From contig JAHBWG010000001.1 in the NCBI GenBank assembly GCA_019637095.1, forward strand, positions 124,001 through 188,000: DNA of 64,000 nucleotides, read 5' to 3'. Both the position numbers and the translations under genes were made by a program. This document shows, one piece after another, positions 1 to 8,539 of this stretch; the first letter of the stretch is position 1, and every line of letters starts with the position of its first letter. This stretch comes from Sandaracinaceae bacterium. Lineage in GTDB: Bacteria; Myxococcota_A; Polyangia; Polyangiales; Sandaracinaceae. The notes below the pieces were generated by a model. That model ran no database searches and had not been told where the DNA came from. It saw only the letters and a list, made by a program, of their open reading frames with translations.

Positions 1-1
1 C

Positions 2-2680
2 TTGCACCCCCGCGTCTGGCCGGAGCTGCGACGCTTCCTCGATCCGGACGGCGACGGAATCCATCGCGGCTTCGTCGACGCCCGCGACCGAGGCCCGATC
101 CCCGGGTACATCGACCTCGACGGCGACGGCCTCTCGGAGTACCGCGAGGTGCCGCGGGCCGAAGGCGGCGACGCGTGCGTCGAGGCCGTCCCACCGCGGC
201 CCGATCGCTGCTGGCTCGCGACCCGCAACGACAATTGCGCACCTCCACCCGATCTCTCGTGGCAGTTCCGCTATTCGAACCTGGACCAGCGCGACAGCGA
301 TGGCGACGGGCTCGGGGACGTGTGCGATCCGTGCCCGCAGGTCCACGGTGAGGTCGCGACCTGCCCGGCGTGGCGAGACCTGACCGCGGAGGAGAGCCCG
401 AGCGGCTTCCCCGTCGTGGCCGGCGCCCCCGTCGGCCTCTCTTGCCCGCGGAGCGGCCGGCAAGGCCTCGACAACGACGGCGACGGATTGCCGGACCTCA
501 CGTGCGACAACTGCGCGCGCTACCCACCCGCCGCCGACTCGGCGGGCTCGTCGGCCTCGGGAGCGGGACGGCAAGACTGCGTCGGAGAGCCCGACATGCA
601 GCCCGGTTGCGTCAACCCCGACCAGGCGGACCGCGACGGTGACGGCGTCGGAGACGTGTGCGACCTCTGCCCCGACTTCCCGAACCCGCGGGTCTTCCGC
701 AGCCCGGGCGGCGGCCGCGCGCGGGTGTGGATGCAGGATCCTACGGACACCGACGACGACGGCGTGATCGACGCGTGCGACAACTGCCCCGGTGTCGCCA
801 ACCCGGATCAGGCCGACCGCGACGGAGACCGCATCGGTGACGCCTGCGACAACTGCCCGCGCCACCCCAACCCGGCGCAGCAGAACTGCAACCTCGAGGC
901 GGAGACCTTCCTCGGCGTGGGCCCCGCCGGCGACGCCTGCGATCCGGTGCCCTGCGCCGAGACGTGGCTGACCGTCGGCTCGTCGTCGACCGACCCGCTC
1001 GGGCGGCGCACGACCTCGATGGACCGCATCAGCTTCGACGCGCGCGTCGGCACCACGCTCCCTCCGCCGGCGCCGGCGCACTCGATCCGAGGCCGGACGA
1101 CGTTCCGGTTCTGTCGGTGCTCGGATGCGGGAAGTGACTCACCAGCGGCCCGCGCGCGATGTGCGGAGACCGATCTCGGCCTCGGCGACGGCCTCTGCGA
1201 GCTGCTCGACATCGACGCCCACGACGACCCCATCGAGCGCGCACCCTGGCGCTGGACCTCGCAGGCCGGCCTCGGCACCAACCCCACCATGGTCGACACC
1301 TACGGCCCGCCGACCGGCACCTTCGACGCCGACCGCGCCACCCGCTGGCGCCTCCATGACCTCGACGTCCCGCGCTGGCTCCGAGACCGCGTCGCGAACC
1401 CCGACCGCCCCGACCTCCTCGAGTCGATCCCGACGGGCGTGCCGCTCCCCGGCGTGCTCTGGACCCACACGCCCGGCGAGCTCGGCCAGCCGAACTTCGA
1501 CGTCGTCCCCGGCGGCAGCCGCGCGTTCCGCCAGCTCGCCAGCTTCTACTGGAGCGGCGGCGTCGAGCCGCCGATCACCACGCGCGAGCCCTTCCCGTGC
1601 TTCCTGCCGTTCGCGCCGTTCCTCGGCGGCAGCGCGATCTGCCCCTTCTGCCGCGGGCACGTCCCGCAGCCCTGGCTCGCCTTCCCGGCCCTCGCCGGCT
1701 GCGGGGGCGTGCGCTTCGACGTCCCCTTCATCCAGCTCGGCGACTTCGTCATCGAGCCCAACGAGCTCCGCCCCCTCCCCGGGCTCGCCGGCTTCGCCGA
1801 CGACCCTGGGCCGTGGGTCCCCGCCGCCGAGACCGGGCGTTGGCTCCACGCGCAAGACGGCTTGCGATACGCCACCCTGGCGCAGGGCGCGCGCGTGGGC
1901 CGCGTGGTCTACGAGCTCGACGGGGGGCTCTTCGACGTCCCGCTCGGCTGCAACGTCCCGCCGTGCGACCTCGTCGGCCCGTTCGCCGCGGGCGGCGGCG
2001 TCGCGACCGCGAGCGCCGGGAGCGACGCGGCCGCCCCGCTCCCGCGTGAGGGTCACGCCGCGGTGTTCTCCGCCAGCCTCGGCGCGCTGTTCACCGTCGG
2101 CGGCCGCGACGCCGAGGGCGGCGGCGAGCTGCGCGACCTCTGGCGCTACGACGTCGGGACCGCGACGTGGACCTCGCTGCCCATCCTCGACCACACCCTG
2201 GGCACCGTGCTCGCCGCGACGTACTCGCCCGTCGCGCGCCGGCTCCTCGTGCTCGACGAGGTCGTCACCACGCGCCGCCTCGGCCGCTCGCCGCGCGTCG
2301 AGATCGTGCGCACCGCCCGCCTCCTCGCGATCCCACCCGAGGGCGGCCGCGCCGCGCGCCTCGCGAGCTGGCCGCGCGTGTCGGCCAACGCGACGTACGC
2401 GCTCTCCGTCGACCCGGACGGCGCGGTGTGGGTCGCGGCCTCGCCCGCGCGCGCGCCGGTGCACGTCGTGGCCCGCCTCGCCGTCGTGCCCGAGGGCGAC
2501 GCCGCGTATCTCGCGGGCTGGCGCGTCGGACCGGGCCGGCTCCTGCCCGGCGGCGCCCGCGCCGACGACGCCGGCCTGACCGTCGTGACCGAGCTCGTCC
2601 CCGGCCGCGCCCCCCGCGTGCGCCACCACCCCGCCGCGAGCTTGCTCCGCGCGCCCGGAGGCGAGCGCGAGTGCTTCTGA
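2..2680 (+). CDS. Secreted protein with thrombospondin-type-3-like Ca-binding repeats (5'-truncated)
   Basis: The frame is open from the first bases, so the true start probably lies upstream; 892 residues are visible. The first third carries repeated acidic Ca-binding loops of the thrombospondin type 3 kind, with D-x-D-G-D-G followed by D-x-C-D-x-C-P (for example DRDGDGVGDVCDLCPD and DRDGDRIGDACDNCPR), interspersed with Cys pairs. Further on is one kelch-like stretch around residue 680-720 (GHAAVF, then FTVGGRD, then LWRYDVGTATW), suggesting a partial beta-propeller. No membrane segment is visible in the part seen. Such proteins are usually exported and Ca-stabilised in myxobacteria; the substrate or partner is unknown. 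The stop overlaps the start of the next lipoprotein by 10 bases, which suggests one transcript. Confidence 0.8.
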   Translation: MHPRVWPELRRFLDPDGDGIHRGFVDARDRGPIPGYIDLDGDGLSEYREVPRAEGGDACVEAVPPRPDRCWLATRNDNCAPPPDLSWQFRYSNLDQRDSDGDGLGDVCDPCPQVHGEVATCPAWRDLTAEESPSGFPVVAGAPVGLSCPRSGRQGLDNDGDGLPDLTCDNCARYPPAADSAGSSASGAGRQDCVGEPDMQPGCVNPDQADRDGDGVGDVCDLCPDFPNPRVFRSPGGGRARVWMQDPTDTDDDGVIDACDNCPGVANPDQADRDGDRIGDACDNCPRHPNPAQQNCNLEAETFLGVGPAGDACDPVPCAETWLTVGSSSTDPLGRRTTSMDRISFDARVGTTLPPPAPAHSIRGRTTFRFCRCSDAGSDSPAARARCAETDLGLGDGLCELLDIDAHDDPIERAPWRWTSQAGLGTNPTMVDTYGPPTGTFDADRATRWRLHDLDVPRWLRDRVANPDRPDLLESIPTGVPLPGVLWTHTPGELGQPNFDVVPGGSRAFRQLASFYWSGGVEPPITTREPFPCFLPFAPFLGGSAICPFCRGHVPQPWLAFPALAGCGGVRFDVPFIQLGDFVIEPNELRPLPGLAGFADDPGPWVPAAETGRWLHAQDGLRYATLAQGARVGRVVYELDGGLFDVPLGCNVPPCDLVGPFAAGGGVATASAGSDAAAPLPREGHAAVFSASLGALFTVGGRDAEGGGELRDLWRYDVGTATWTSLPILDHTLGTVLAATYSPVARRLLVLDEVVTTRRLGRSPRVEIVRTARLLAIPPEGGRAARLASWPRVSANATYALSVDPDGAVWVAASPARAPVHVVARLAVVPEGDAAYLAGWRVGPGRLLPGGARADDAGLTVVTELVPGRAPRVRHHPAASLLRAPGGERECF

Positions 2681-3927
2681 GGCCCCAGCGCGCGGCTCGA
2701 CGATGGCAAGTCCTCTTGCCCTTGGCGGCCGTGCTCCTCGCCACCTGCGACGGCCCCTCCGCCCCCGACGCGGGCGAGGACGCCGGCCACGACGCGGGGC
2801 GCGACGCGGGCTCCGACGCCGGCCACGACGCCGGCCCGCGCGACGCGGGCCACGACGCGGGCCACGACGCCGGCCCGAGCGATCCCGGCTGGGCCCCGTG
2901 GGTCACCCTCGAGGCCTGCACCTTCGAGCGCGCCGAGCGCCCCGAGGCCGTCCTGCGCGTCGACTGGGAGCCGTGTGACCTCGTGCCGAGCTGCCTCCGG
3001 CCCATCCAGCGCGGGCTCAACACCAGCCGTGGCTGGTTCGATGGTGGTGAAGGCTTCTTCCAAGTGACGTCGATCGACGACAGCCGGCGGGCGACGCTCG
3101 CCCTCGTCGCGGTCTCCGGCCGGACCCTCGCGGCCTGGCGCTACTTCCTTCGCCGAGGCGAGGACGTGTGTCTGTTCGACCTCGGCGTCGGAGACGGGAC
3201 GATTGCCATCGTCCCCGGTTACTTCGATGGCACGCTGTCGGGTCGTAGCATCGAACATGTGTTCCACGGACCGTTGGCCGCCCTCGATGAGATGGTGGCC
3301 CCGGTCGCGATCGTGTCTCCCGGGGTGCAGCCCCAGACCGTCGCCGTCTCCGCGGACGTGATCGCCTTCTGGACCGGCGCGTGGGCCGTCGCCGTCGATC
3401 CGGCCACCGGCCGCGTCGTCTACCTCAACGAGCCCCTCGAGGGCATCCCTCAGAACGTCACCGTCGTCGGCCCGCACGTCCTGTGGGAGGACTGGGCCGA
3501 CCTCGTCCGGGTGGCGCACGCCGACCTCGGGACGGCGGCCAGCCTCTTCCACCGCGCCGACCCGGGCGACGTCAAGGGCTTCGGCACCGACGGCGTCGAC
3601 CTCGCGTGGTTCGAGGGCTACGACCGCCAGCCCGACGGCCACTACGCCCGCCTCGAGCTCTGGACCGCGCCCTACACCCGCGACCCCGCTGCCCTCGCGC
3701 CACGCCGCGTCCGCGACATGGACCTGCGCGGAGGGTCGATGTACGGCGGCGGCTGGTACCTCGTGCGGCGAGGCGCGAGCGCCGGCTACGACATCGTGGA
3801 CGTCCGTGACGGGTCGCTGCGCCGGCTGGAGAGCGGTGGCTCCACGCTGCCGCTCTACGTGTCCGAACGCGAGATCATGTTCGGCAGCATGCGCTTCGAC
3901 CCTCACGAGCTCCCCGTGGCAGACTGA
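2671..3927 (+). CDS. DAG-repeat lipoprotein, function unknown
   Basis: A 418-residue protein starting at GTG 2671, inside the end of the preceding gene. This start gives a lipoprotein signal (basic RRPQRAARRW-type n-region, hydrophobic LLPLAAVLLATC) with lipobox Cys at about residue 26. The mature protein begins with a low-complexity spacer rich in DAGHDAG/DAGRDAG units (DNA about 2770-2880) and continues into a roughly 350-residue domain with regularly spaced beta-type segments, possibly a WD/kelch-like propeller; I cannot name the family. The longer open frame upstream of 2671 lies antiparallel to the previous gene and is not used. It is probably outer-membrane anchored with the DAG run acting as a flexible tether; that role is inferred. 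Confidence 0.8.
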   Translation: MLLRPQRAARRWQVLLPLAAVLLATCDGPSAPDAGEDAGHDAGRDAGSDAGHDAGPRDAGHDAGHDAGPSDPGWAPWVTLEACTFERAERPEAVLRVDWEPCDLVPSCLRPIQRGLNTSRGWFDGGEGFFQVTSIDDSRRATLALVAVSGRTLAAWRYFLRRGEDVCLFDLGVGDGTIAIVPGYFDGTLSGRSIEHVFHGPLAALDEMVAPVAIVSPGVQPQTVAVSADVIAFWTGAWAVAVDPATGRVVYLNEPLEGIPQNVTVVGPHVLWEDWADLVRVAHADLGTAASLFHRADPGDVKGFGTDGVDLAWFEGYDRQPDGHYARLELWTAPYTRDPAALAPRRVRDMDLRGGSMYGGGWYLVRRGASAGYDIVDVRDGSLRRLESGGSTLPLYVSEREIMFGSMRFDPHELPVAD

Positions 3928-3953
3928 TGCACGACGCCACGACGAGAGGCGTG

Positions 3954-4676
3954 ATGCGCCGACGGGCGAAGCACGTTGCAGGCGCCCTCGGGCTCCTCTG
4001 GGCGCTCCTCGCGACCGCGGGGTGCGGCCGATCGCCGGTGGAAGGGGAGCCCTGTGATCCGGCCCACGATCGCCACCGCGTCGACATCGAGCGCGACGAA
4101 GAAGCCGGGCTCAGTGAGTGGCTCTGGTGCGCGCCGGGGGACGGCTGCGACGCCACGCAGTGGCGTTGGCGCAGGAGGCGCGGGACTTGGGAGATTCACA
4201 CGTTCCTCGCGTGCTCTTGCACGGGGCGAACGGTCGAGGTCGCGCACTGGGACGGTCGCGCAGACGAGCCGTGGGCCTACGGAGGACCGTGTGAGGATCC
4301 GTGCGACGGGGTCGTGGTGACCGACGGCCGCCTGCACCGACCCGCTGACCTCGCTCCGGTCTCACCCTCCTGCACCTGCGATGGCGCGATGCCGGATCGC
4401 TCGGAGGCGTACCAGTGCATGAGCGCGTCCGGGCTCCGCCTGCCACAAGGGTGCTGCGATCGCTGCTGGGGGGCGGTCCTCCGCACCGATGGACAGTGCT
4501 GGAGTTGGGGCGAGCGCGTCGAAGGGTGTTGCGACTTTTGCCGTGACGTCGACCCGCTCCCCGGTTGCGTAGGTGCGCCGGAGAGCTGCTGCGACTGCGG
4601 GGAGACACGACACCTCGACCCCGACGGGCGGTGCGTCACTGATGCTCGAGTCGTCGCCGACGCGTGCTGCCGCTGA
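3954..4676 (+). CDS. Cys-rich lipoprotein, function unknown
   Basis: A 240-residue lipoprotein from ATG 3954, preferred over the in-frame ATG at 3927 because GAGAGG lies 4-5 bases upstream and the signal then looks normal (MRRRAKHVAG, hydrophobic core, ATAGC lipobox). ATG 3927 overlaps the previous stop (TGATG) and would add nine residues. The mature part holds over 25 Cys, many as CC or CxC pairs (GCCDRCW, EGCCDFC, ESCCDCG), so it should be disulfide-rich and extracytoplasmic. The spacing is reminiscent of small Cys-knot modules but matches no family I know. It is third in a run of same-strand secreted proteins. Confidence 0.75.
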   Translation: MRRRAKHVAGALGLLWALLATAGCGRSPVEGEPCDPAHDRHRVDIERDEEAGLSEWLWCAPGDGCDATQWRWRRRRGTWEIHTFLACSCTGRTVEVAHWDGRADEPWAYGGPCEDPCDGVVVTDGRLHRPADLAPVSPSCTCDGAMPDRSEAYQCMSASGLRLPQGCCDRCWGAVLRTDGQCWSWGERVEGCCDFCRDVDPLPGCVGAPESCCDCGETRHLDPDGRCVTDARVVADACCR

Positions 4677-4761
4677 GCACCCGCGAGCGCGAGTGTCTGG
4701 CGCGACCACCGACGACCGTCTCTCCCGTGGCGACACCGCGCACGGGATCGTAAGATGCGTC

Positions 4762-5340
4762 ATGTCCAGCACAGGCTCCGCGCGGCCCTCGCGCCACCAC
4801 CATTCCTACCAGGAGTACCTCGCCTACGAGCGCGACAGCGGGCTCAAGCACGAGTACGACGACGGCGAGATCTTCGCGATGGCGGGCGGCTCGCGGCGCC
4901 ACAACGCGCTGGCCTCGCGCGTGAGCGCGGCGCTCGAGGCCGCGAGGGCAGACGACTGCGTCGCGTTCCAATCGGACCAGAAGGTCCGCGTGCTGGCCAC
5001 GGGCAAGGCGACCTACCCCGACGCGTCGATGGTGTCTGGCGAGATCGACGGCGACCCGGCGGACCCGTCGGGACAGACGATCACGAACCCAACGCTCCTC
5101 GTCGAGGTCCTCTCGCCGTCGACCGAGGAGGACGACCGCGGAACCAAGTGGCTGCACTACCAGCTGATCCCCTCGCTGCGCGAGTACGTCCTGATCAGCC
5201 AGGCTCGCCCGCGCGTCGAGCGGTATCGACGGCTGCCGTCTGGAGCCTGGGAGTACCGGGACGCGACCAGCGGCGTGGTCGCGCTCGAGTGCGGCGCCGC
5301 GCTCGACCTCGATCGGCTCTACGCGAGCCTCCCCGACTGA
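4762..5340 (+). CDS. Uma2 family (DUF820) PD-(D/E)XK endonuclease-like protein
   Basis: 192 residues from ATG 4762. The family begins with a short helix (YQEYLAYER) followed by HEYDDGEIFAMAGGS, the usual Uma2 N-terminus (here KHEYDDGEI), then the nuclease-type core FQSDQKVRV ... YPDASMVSGE ... LLVEVLSPSTEEDDRGTKW, which contains the conserved Asp and Glu and the E-V-L-S-P-S-T signature. The length matches the family (180-200 aa). Uma2 proteins are abundant in cyanobacteria and myxobacteria; their fold is a restriction-endonuclease core but the biological role is unsettled. The open frame continues upstream to 4573, but that stretch overlaps the preceding gene and has no family similarity. It stands alone, convergent with the large minus-strand gene 6 bp downstream. 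Confidence 0.9.
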   Translation: MSSTGSARPSRHHHSYQEYLAYERDSGLKHEYDDGEIFAMAGGSRRHNALASRVSAALEAARADDCVAFQSDQKVRVLATGKATYPDASMVSGEIDGDPADPSGQTITNPTLLVEVLSPSTEEDDRGTKWLHYQLIPSLREYVLISQARPRVERYRRLPSGAWEYRDATSGVVALECGAALDLDRLYASLPD

Positions 5341-5346
5341 AGGCGC

Positions 5347-7941
5347 TCACTCGCGCGCGAGCTCGAGGTCGCTCATCCACACCGAGCCGGCGGGTGCGCC
5401 GCCCGGGAGCGGCATGCCGAGCTCGAGCGCGGTCAGCCGCCCGAGGTCGAGGCCGGGCGCAGCCGCGCGGAGCGCCGAGAGCGGCACCCGCACGGTGGAC
5501 AAGATCTCTTGCTCGAACCGGCTCGTGTAGCGATGCGGCACGCGCCCGACCGCGCGCAGCGTGACCTCGGCGGTCGTGCCGCCCGCGTCGCGCACGCGGA
5601 TCGCGAGGTCGTGCTCGGTGATCCCGTCGTTGATCGTCGCGATGCGCGAGGCGAAGCGCATCGAGAGCACCTCCCACCCCGTCGCGTCGAGCCCGCCGAG
5701 CGCGAAGCTCATCTGCGCCGGCGCGTCGCGCCAGGCCGGCCGCACCGCGCTCACGCGGTGGCTGAAGTTGCGCGCGCAGGTCCCCGTGCACGTGATGTCC
5801 GCGATCATCCCGGAGTAGAGGTTGCTCTCGCCGAGGTCGTTCAGGAGCGGGGCGCCCGCGCCGGCGAAGTCGTCGACCACGAGGCGCTCGGGCCCCGCGT
5901 ACGACCAACGCAGATCGAGCGCGCGATCCGCCCAGAAGTCGATCAACGCGGGGGTGCCCGCCTCCGCGCGCAGGTAGGCGGGCGTCGGCGCGCCCTCGAC
6001 CGTCGCGCGCAGCCAGTCCGCGAGGACGATCTCGAGCATCCCGCGCTGCGCGGCGGCGCCGACCTGCTGCGCGCTCGTGCACGCGCGGCGCGCTCCGTCG
6101 TTGTCGTCGAACCGCCACTCGCGGTTGAAGTAGTTGTGGTTCGCGCCGAGGAAGAGCACCTGCGCGCGATCGCGCGGATCGTACGGGTCGAGCCCGCGGT
6201 CGTACTGGCGCAGCGCCTCGAGCGTCGTCACGTCCGCGTCGCACGCGGGCAGCACCGCCGCGAACGCGACCCCCGTCGGCGTCGGCGTCTCGTAGTCGGT
6301 CGAGCCGATGCCGAGCACGCTCGCGATCGCGACGCCCTCGATCGGGCTCGCCCGCAGCGCCGCCGGCGCGCCGGCGACCGCCTCGCCGCCGCGCGAGTGC
6401 CCGACCAGCGCGACGCGAGAGAGATCGAGCGCGCCCGCGAAGGTCGCGCCGAACGGCGGGCCGCCGGCGCCGGCCCACCCGCGCCAGCGCCGGAGGTGCT
6501 CGAGGATCAGCTGCGTGCGCTCGCGCAGGAACCCGTCGCGGCAGTTGAGCGCGTTGGCGCTCAGGCTCACCGTCACGTAGCCCGACGCCGCCAGCGTCTC
6601 TTGCAAGTACAGGTAGCCCTCGGCGTTGGGCGTGGTGGTGAAGCGCGCGTCCTGGCAGTCGTGCACGGTGCGCGTCTCGCACTGGTCCTCGCGCCCGTCG
6701 GCGGGGCGACACGTCCCGTGGTTGCCGTGCAGGAACACGACGAGCGGGAACGGGCCGCGCGAGAGATCCATCGGGGCGCGCACGACGCCGTAGAGCGAGG
6801 TGCGAAAGCCGATCCCGGGCACCGCCTCGTCGCGCAGGTGGTAGCCCTCGGCCGCGATCGAGAGCGCGCGCACCGGCGCGGTCACGCCGCCCTCGACCGC
6901 GCCGGCGAGCGCGACGAGCCGGTAGTACGCGACGGGCGCGGGGGCCTCGGCGTCGGTGTAGGTCGCGGCGCCCGGCGCGGCGTCGAGCGTGGCGATCGCC
7001 GCGAACGGCCCGTCCGGCGCCGTCGCGCGCTCGAGGCGCACGGCGGTCGCGTCCGCGCCGCCGCCGTCCTCCCAGCCGAGGGTGACGTCGGTCGTCCCGT
7101 CGCCCGCGAGCTCGGCCGAGATCACGCGCAGGCCGACCGGCGCGAACACGTCGCGCACCGTCACCTCGAGGTCGCAGCGCGCGGTGCCGCCCGCGTCGTC
7201 GGTCGCGGTCACCGGCACGGTGTGCGTGCCGCGCGCCGACGGCACCGGAGCGAGCGCGACCTCGACGTCCTCGTCGCACGCGTCGGTCGCGCGCGGCGCC
7301 GGGACGACGATCGCCGCGTCGGGCGCGGTCCGCGTCACGGTCACCGGCGCGCACGCGAGCGACGGCGGCGTCGCGTCCGTGACCTCGACGCGCGTGACGC
7401 ACGCGAGCGGCGCGCCGCCCGAGACCGGCGCGCTCCACGTGACGCTCGTGACGCCGACCGCGAACGCCCCCGGCGCGTCGCTCGTCGGGTCGCCGACGTC
7501 CCCGCCGTCGCACGAGGCCATCACGCTCGGCCGCGGCACGTCGAGCGCGGTGCGCGCGCTCGTGCACGCGACCGTCACGCTCGGCGTGCAGCCGAGGCTC
7601 GCCGGGCCGCGCACGCGGTAGCGGATCGGGAAGGCGCACTCGGCGCGCGCGCCGCTCGGCGCGACGGCCGCGCACGTCCCGCCGGTGGTGCCGGCGACGA
7701 CGCGCTCGGGCGTGCAGGTGACGGTGATGGGCGAGCCGTCGCAGCTCGCGGCGGCGACGTCGACGTCGAGGGGCGCGCCGCCCTCCTCGACGCAGCCGAG
7801 CTCGACCACCGCCGGGCAGCCGATCGAGGGCTGGTCGGCCGGGCGCCCCGGCTCGCCGCAGCCCGCGTCGGACAGCGGCGGCGGCGCGCCGTCGCAGCCG
7901 AGCGCGACGAGCACCGCGAGCGCGAGCGCGACGCGCCTCAC
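5347..7941 (-). CDS. HYR/Fn3-type lipoprotein fused to an alpha/beta hydrolase
   Basis: 864 residues from GTG 7941 (MRRVALALAVLVALGC lipoprotein signal). The first 280 or so residues hold Cys-rich HYR-like/Ig-like modules (repeats of CTPSVTVACTS and TVPVTATDDAGGTARC, where TATDDAG is typical of HYR domains), then one Fn3-like module (LAGDGTTDVTLGWEDGG ... YYRLVAL). The second half is an alpha/beta hydrolase: strand plus oxyanion LVVFLHGNHGTC, nucleophile elbow VALVGHSRGGEA with the Ser, and a carbohydrate-binding-like C-terminal beta domain (residues 650-860). It is probably a surface-anchored esterase or lipase-like enzyme; the substrate is unknown. The start overlaps the stop of the upstream lipoprotein by GTGA, so the two are translationally coupled. 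Confidence 0.85.
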   Translation of the reverse strand: MRRVALALAVLVALGCDGAPPPLSDAGCGEPGRPADQPSIGCPAVVELGCVEEGGAPLDVDVAAASCDGSPITVTCTPERVVAGTTGGTCAAVAPSGARAECAFPIRYRVRGPASLGCTPSVTVACTSARTALDVPRPSVMASCDGGDVGDPTSDAPGAFAVGVTSVTWSAPVSGGAPLACVTRVEVTDATPPSLACAPVTVTRTAPDAAIVVPAPRATDACDEDVEVALAPVPSARGTHTVPVTATDDAGGTARCDLEVTVRDVFAPVGLRVISAELAGDGTTDVTLGWEDGGGADATAVRLERATAPDGPFAAIATLDAAPGAATYTDAEAPAPVAYYRLVALAGAVEGGVTAPVRALSIAAEGYHLRDEAVPGIGFRTSLYGVVRAPMDLSRGPFPLVVFLHGNHGTCRPADGREDQCETRTVHDCQDARFTTTPNAEGYLYLQETLAASGYVTVSLSANALNCRDGFLRERTQLILEHLRRWRGWAGAGGPPFGATFAGALDLSRVALVGHSRGGEAVAGAPAALRASPIEGVAIASVLGIGSTDYETPTPTGVAFAAVLPACDADVTTLEALRQYDRGLDPYDPRDRAQVLFLGANHNYFNREWRFDDNDGARRACTSAQQVGAAAQRGMLEIVLADWLRATVEGAPTPAYLRAEAGTPALIDFWADRALDLRWSYAGPERLVVDDFAGAGAPLLNDLGESNLYSGMIADITCTGTCARNFSHRVSAVRPAWRDAPAQMSFALGGLDATGWEVLSMRFASRIATINDGITEHDLAIRVRDAGGTTAEVTLRAVGRVPHRYTSRFEQEILSTVRVPLSALRAAAPGLDLGRLTALELGMPLPGGAPAGSVWMSDLELARE

Positions 7942-8486
7942 GGCAGCTCCAGCGCGTCGGCGATCGAGACACGGTGGTCGGGCTCGCCGGACCACGAGAG
8001 GTAGAGCGGCACGCCGCGCGGGAGCGCGCCCGCGTCGGCGGCGACGAACCGCAGCACGCCGGGCGACGGATGCGTGTAGCGCGTGAAGGAGAGCTCGCCG
8101 ACGACGAGGATCGGATCGCGCGCGCGGGGCTCGAAGCGCTCCGCGTCGAGCTCGATCGCGACCGCGTCCACCGCCGCGACCAGCGCACCGCGGCCGTCCT
8201 CCCCTTCGCTCGCCTCGATCCGCCGCACCGTCACGAGCGGCCGCGGCGCGACCGGCGCGACGCGCGGCGGCGCGAGCTCACCGCGCGCTTCGGCCGCGAC
8301 CGCGAGCTCGCGCGAGGCGCGCGTCGTCCCGGCGCCCTCGCGACGCGCGTCCACGACCGTCGCCCGCGACGGGCTCGGATCGTCGGGCCCCGCGCAGCCG
8401 AGCGTGGCGAAGAGCGCCCCGGCGGCGAGGGCCGCGAGCGCCGCGGCGTTCCACCGATCGATCGGCCCCGGCGCGCGTACCGTCAC
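7938..8486 (-). CDS. Small lipoprotein, function unknown
   Basis: 182 residues from GTG 8486 (MTVRAPGPIDRWNAAALAALAAG... with lipobox ATLGC about residue 31). The mature protein has an Ala/Arg-rich linker and then a compact beta-rich domain of about 100 residues (VTVRRIEAS ... ILVVGELSFTRYTHPSPGVLRF ... VPLYLSWSG). No family recognised. It sits 53 bp downstream of the MFS transporter, on the same strand, and ends in a GTGA overlap with the large hydrolase lipoprotein, so all three may be one operon. The longer frame upstream is antisense/offset reading of the transporter and is not used. Confidence 0.75.
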   Translation of the reverse strand: MTVRAPGPIDRWNAAALAALAAGALFATLGCAGPDDPSPSRATVVDARREGAGTTRASRELAVAAEARGELAPPRVAPVAPRPLVTVRRIEASEGEDGRGALVAAVDAVAIELDAERFEPRARDPILVVGELSFTRYTHPSPGVLRFVAADAGALPRGVPLYLSWSGEPDHRVSIADALELP

Positions 8487-8539
8487 GGTCGGAGACGATA
8501 GTGGAGCTCGCGCCCGCGGGGAAGGTGGCCGCGCGCTCC

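Noticed and set aside
1125-2579. Long Ser/Ala/Arg-rich frames on both strands inside the first gene and many others across the window
   Set aside because: Typical shadow frames of high-GC coding DNA: biased composition, no start signals, entirely within better-supported genes.
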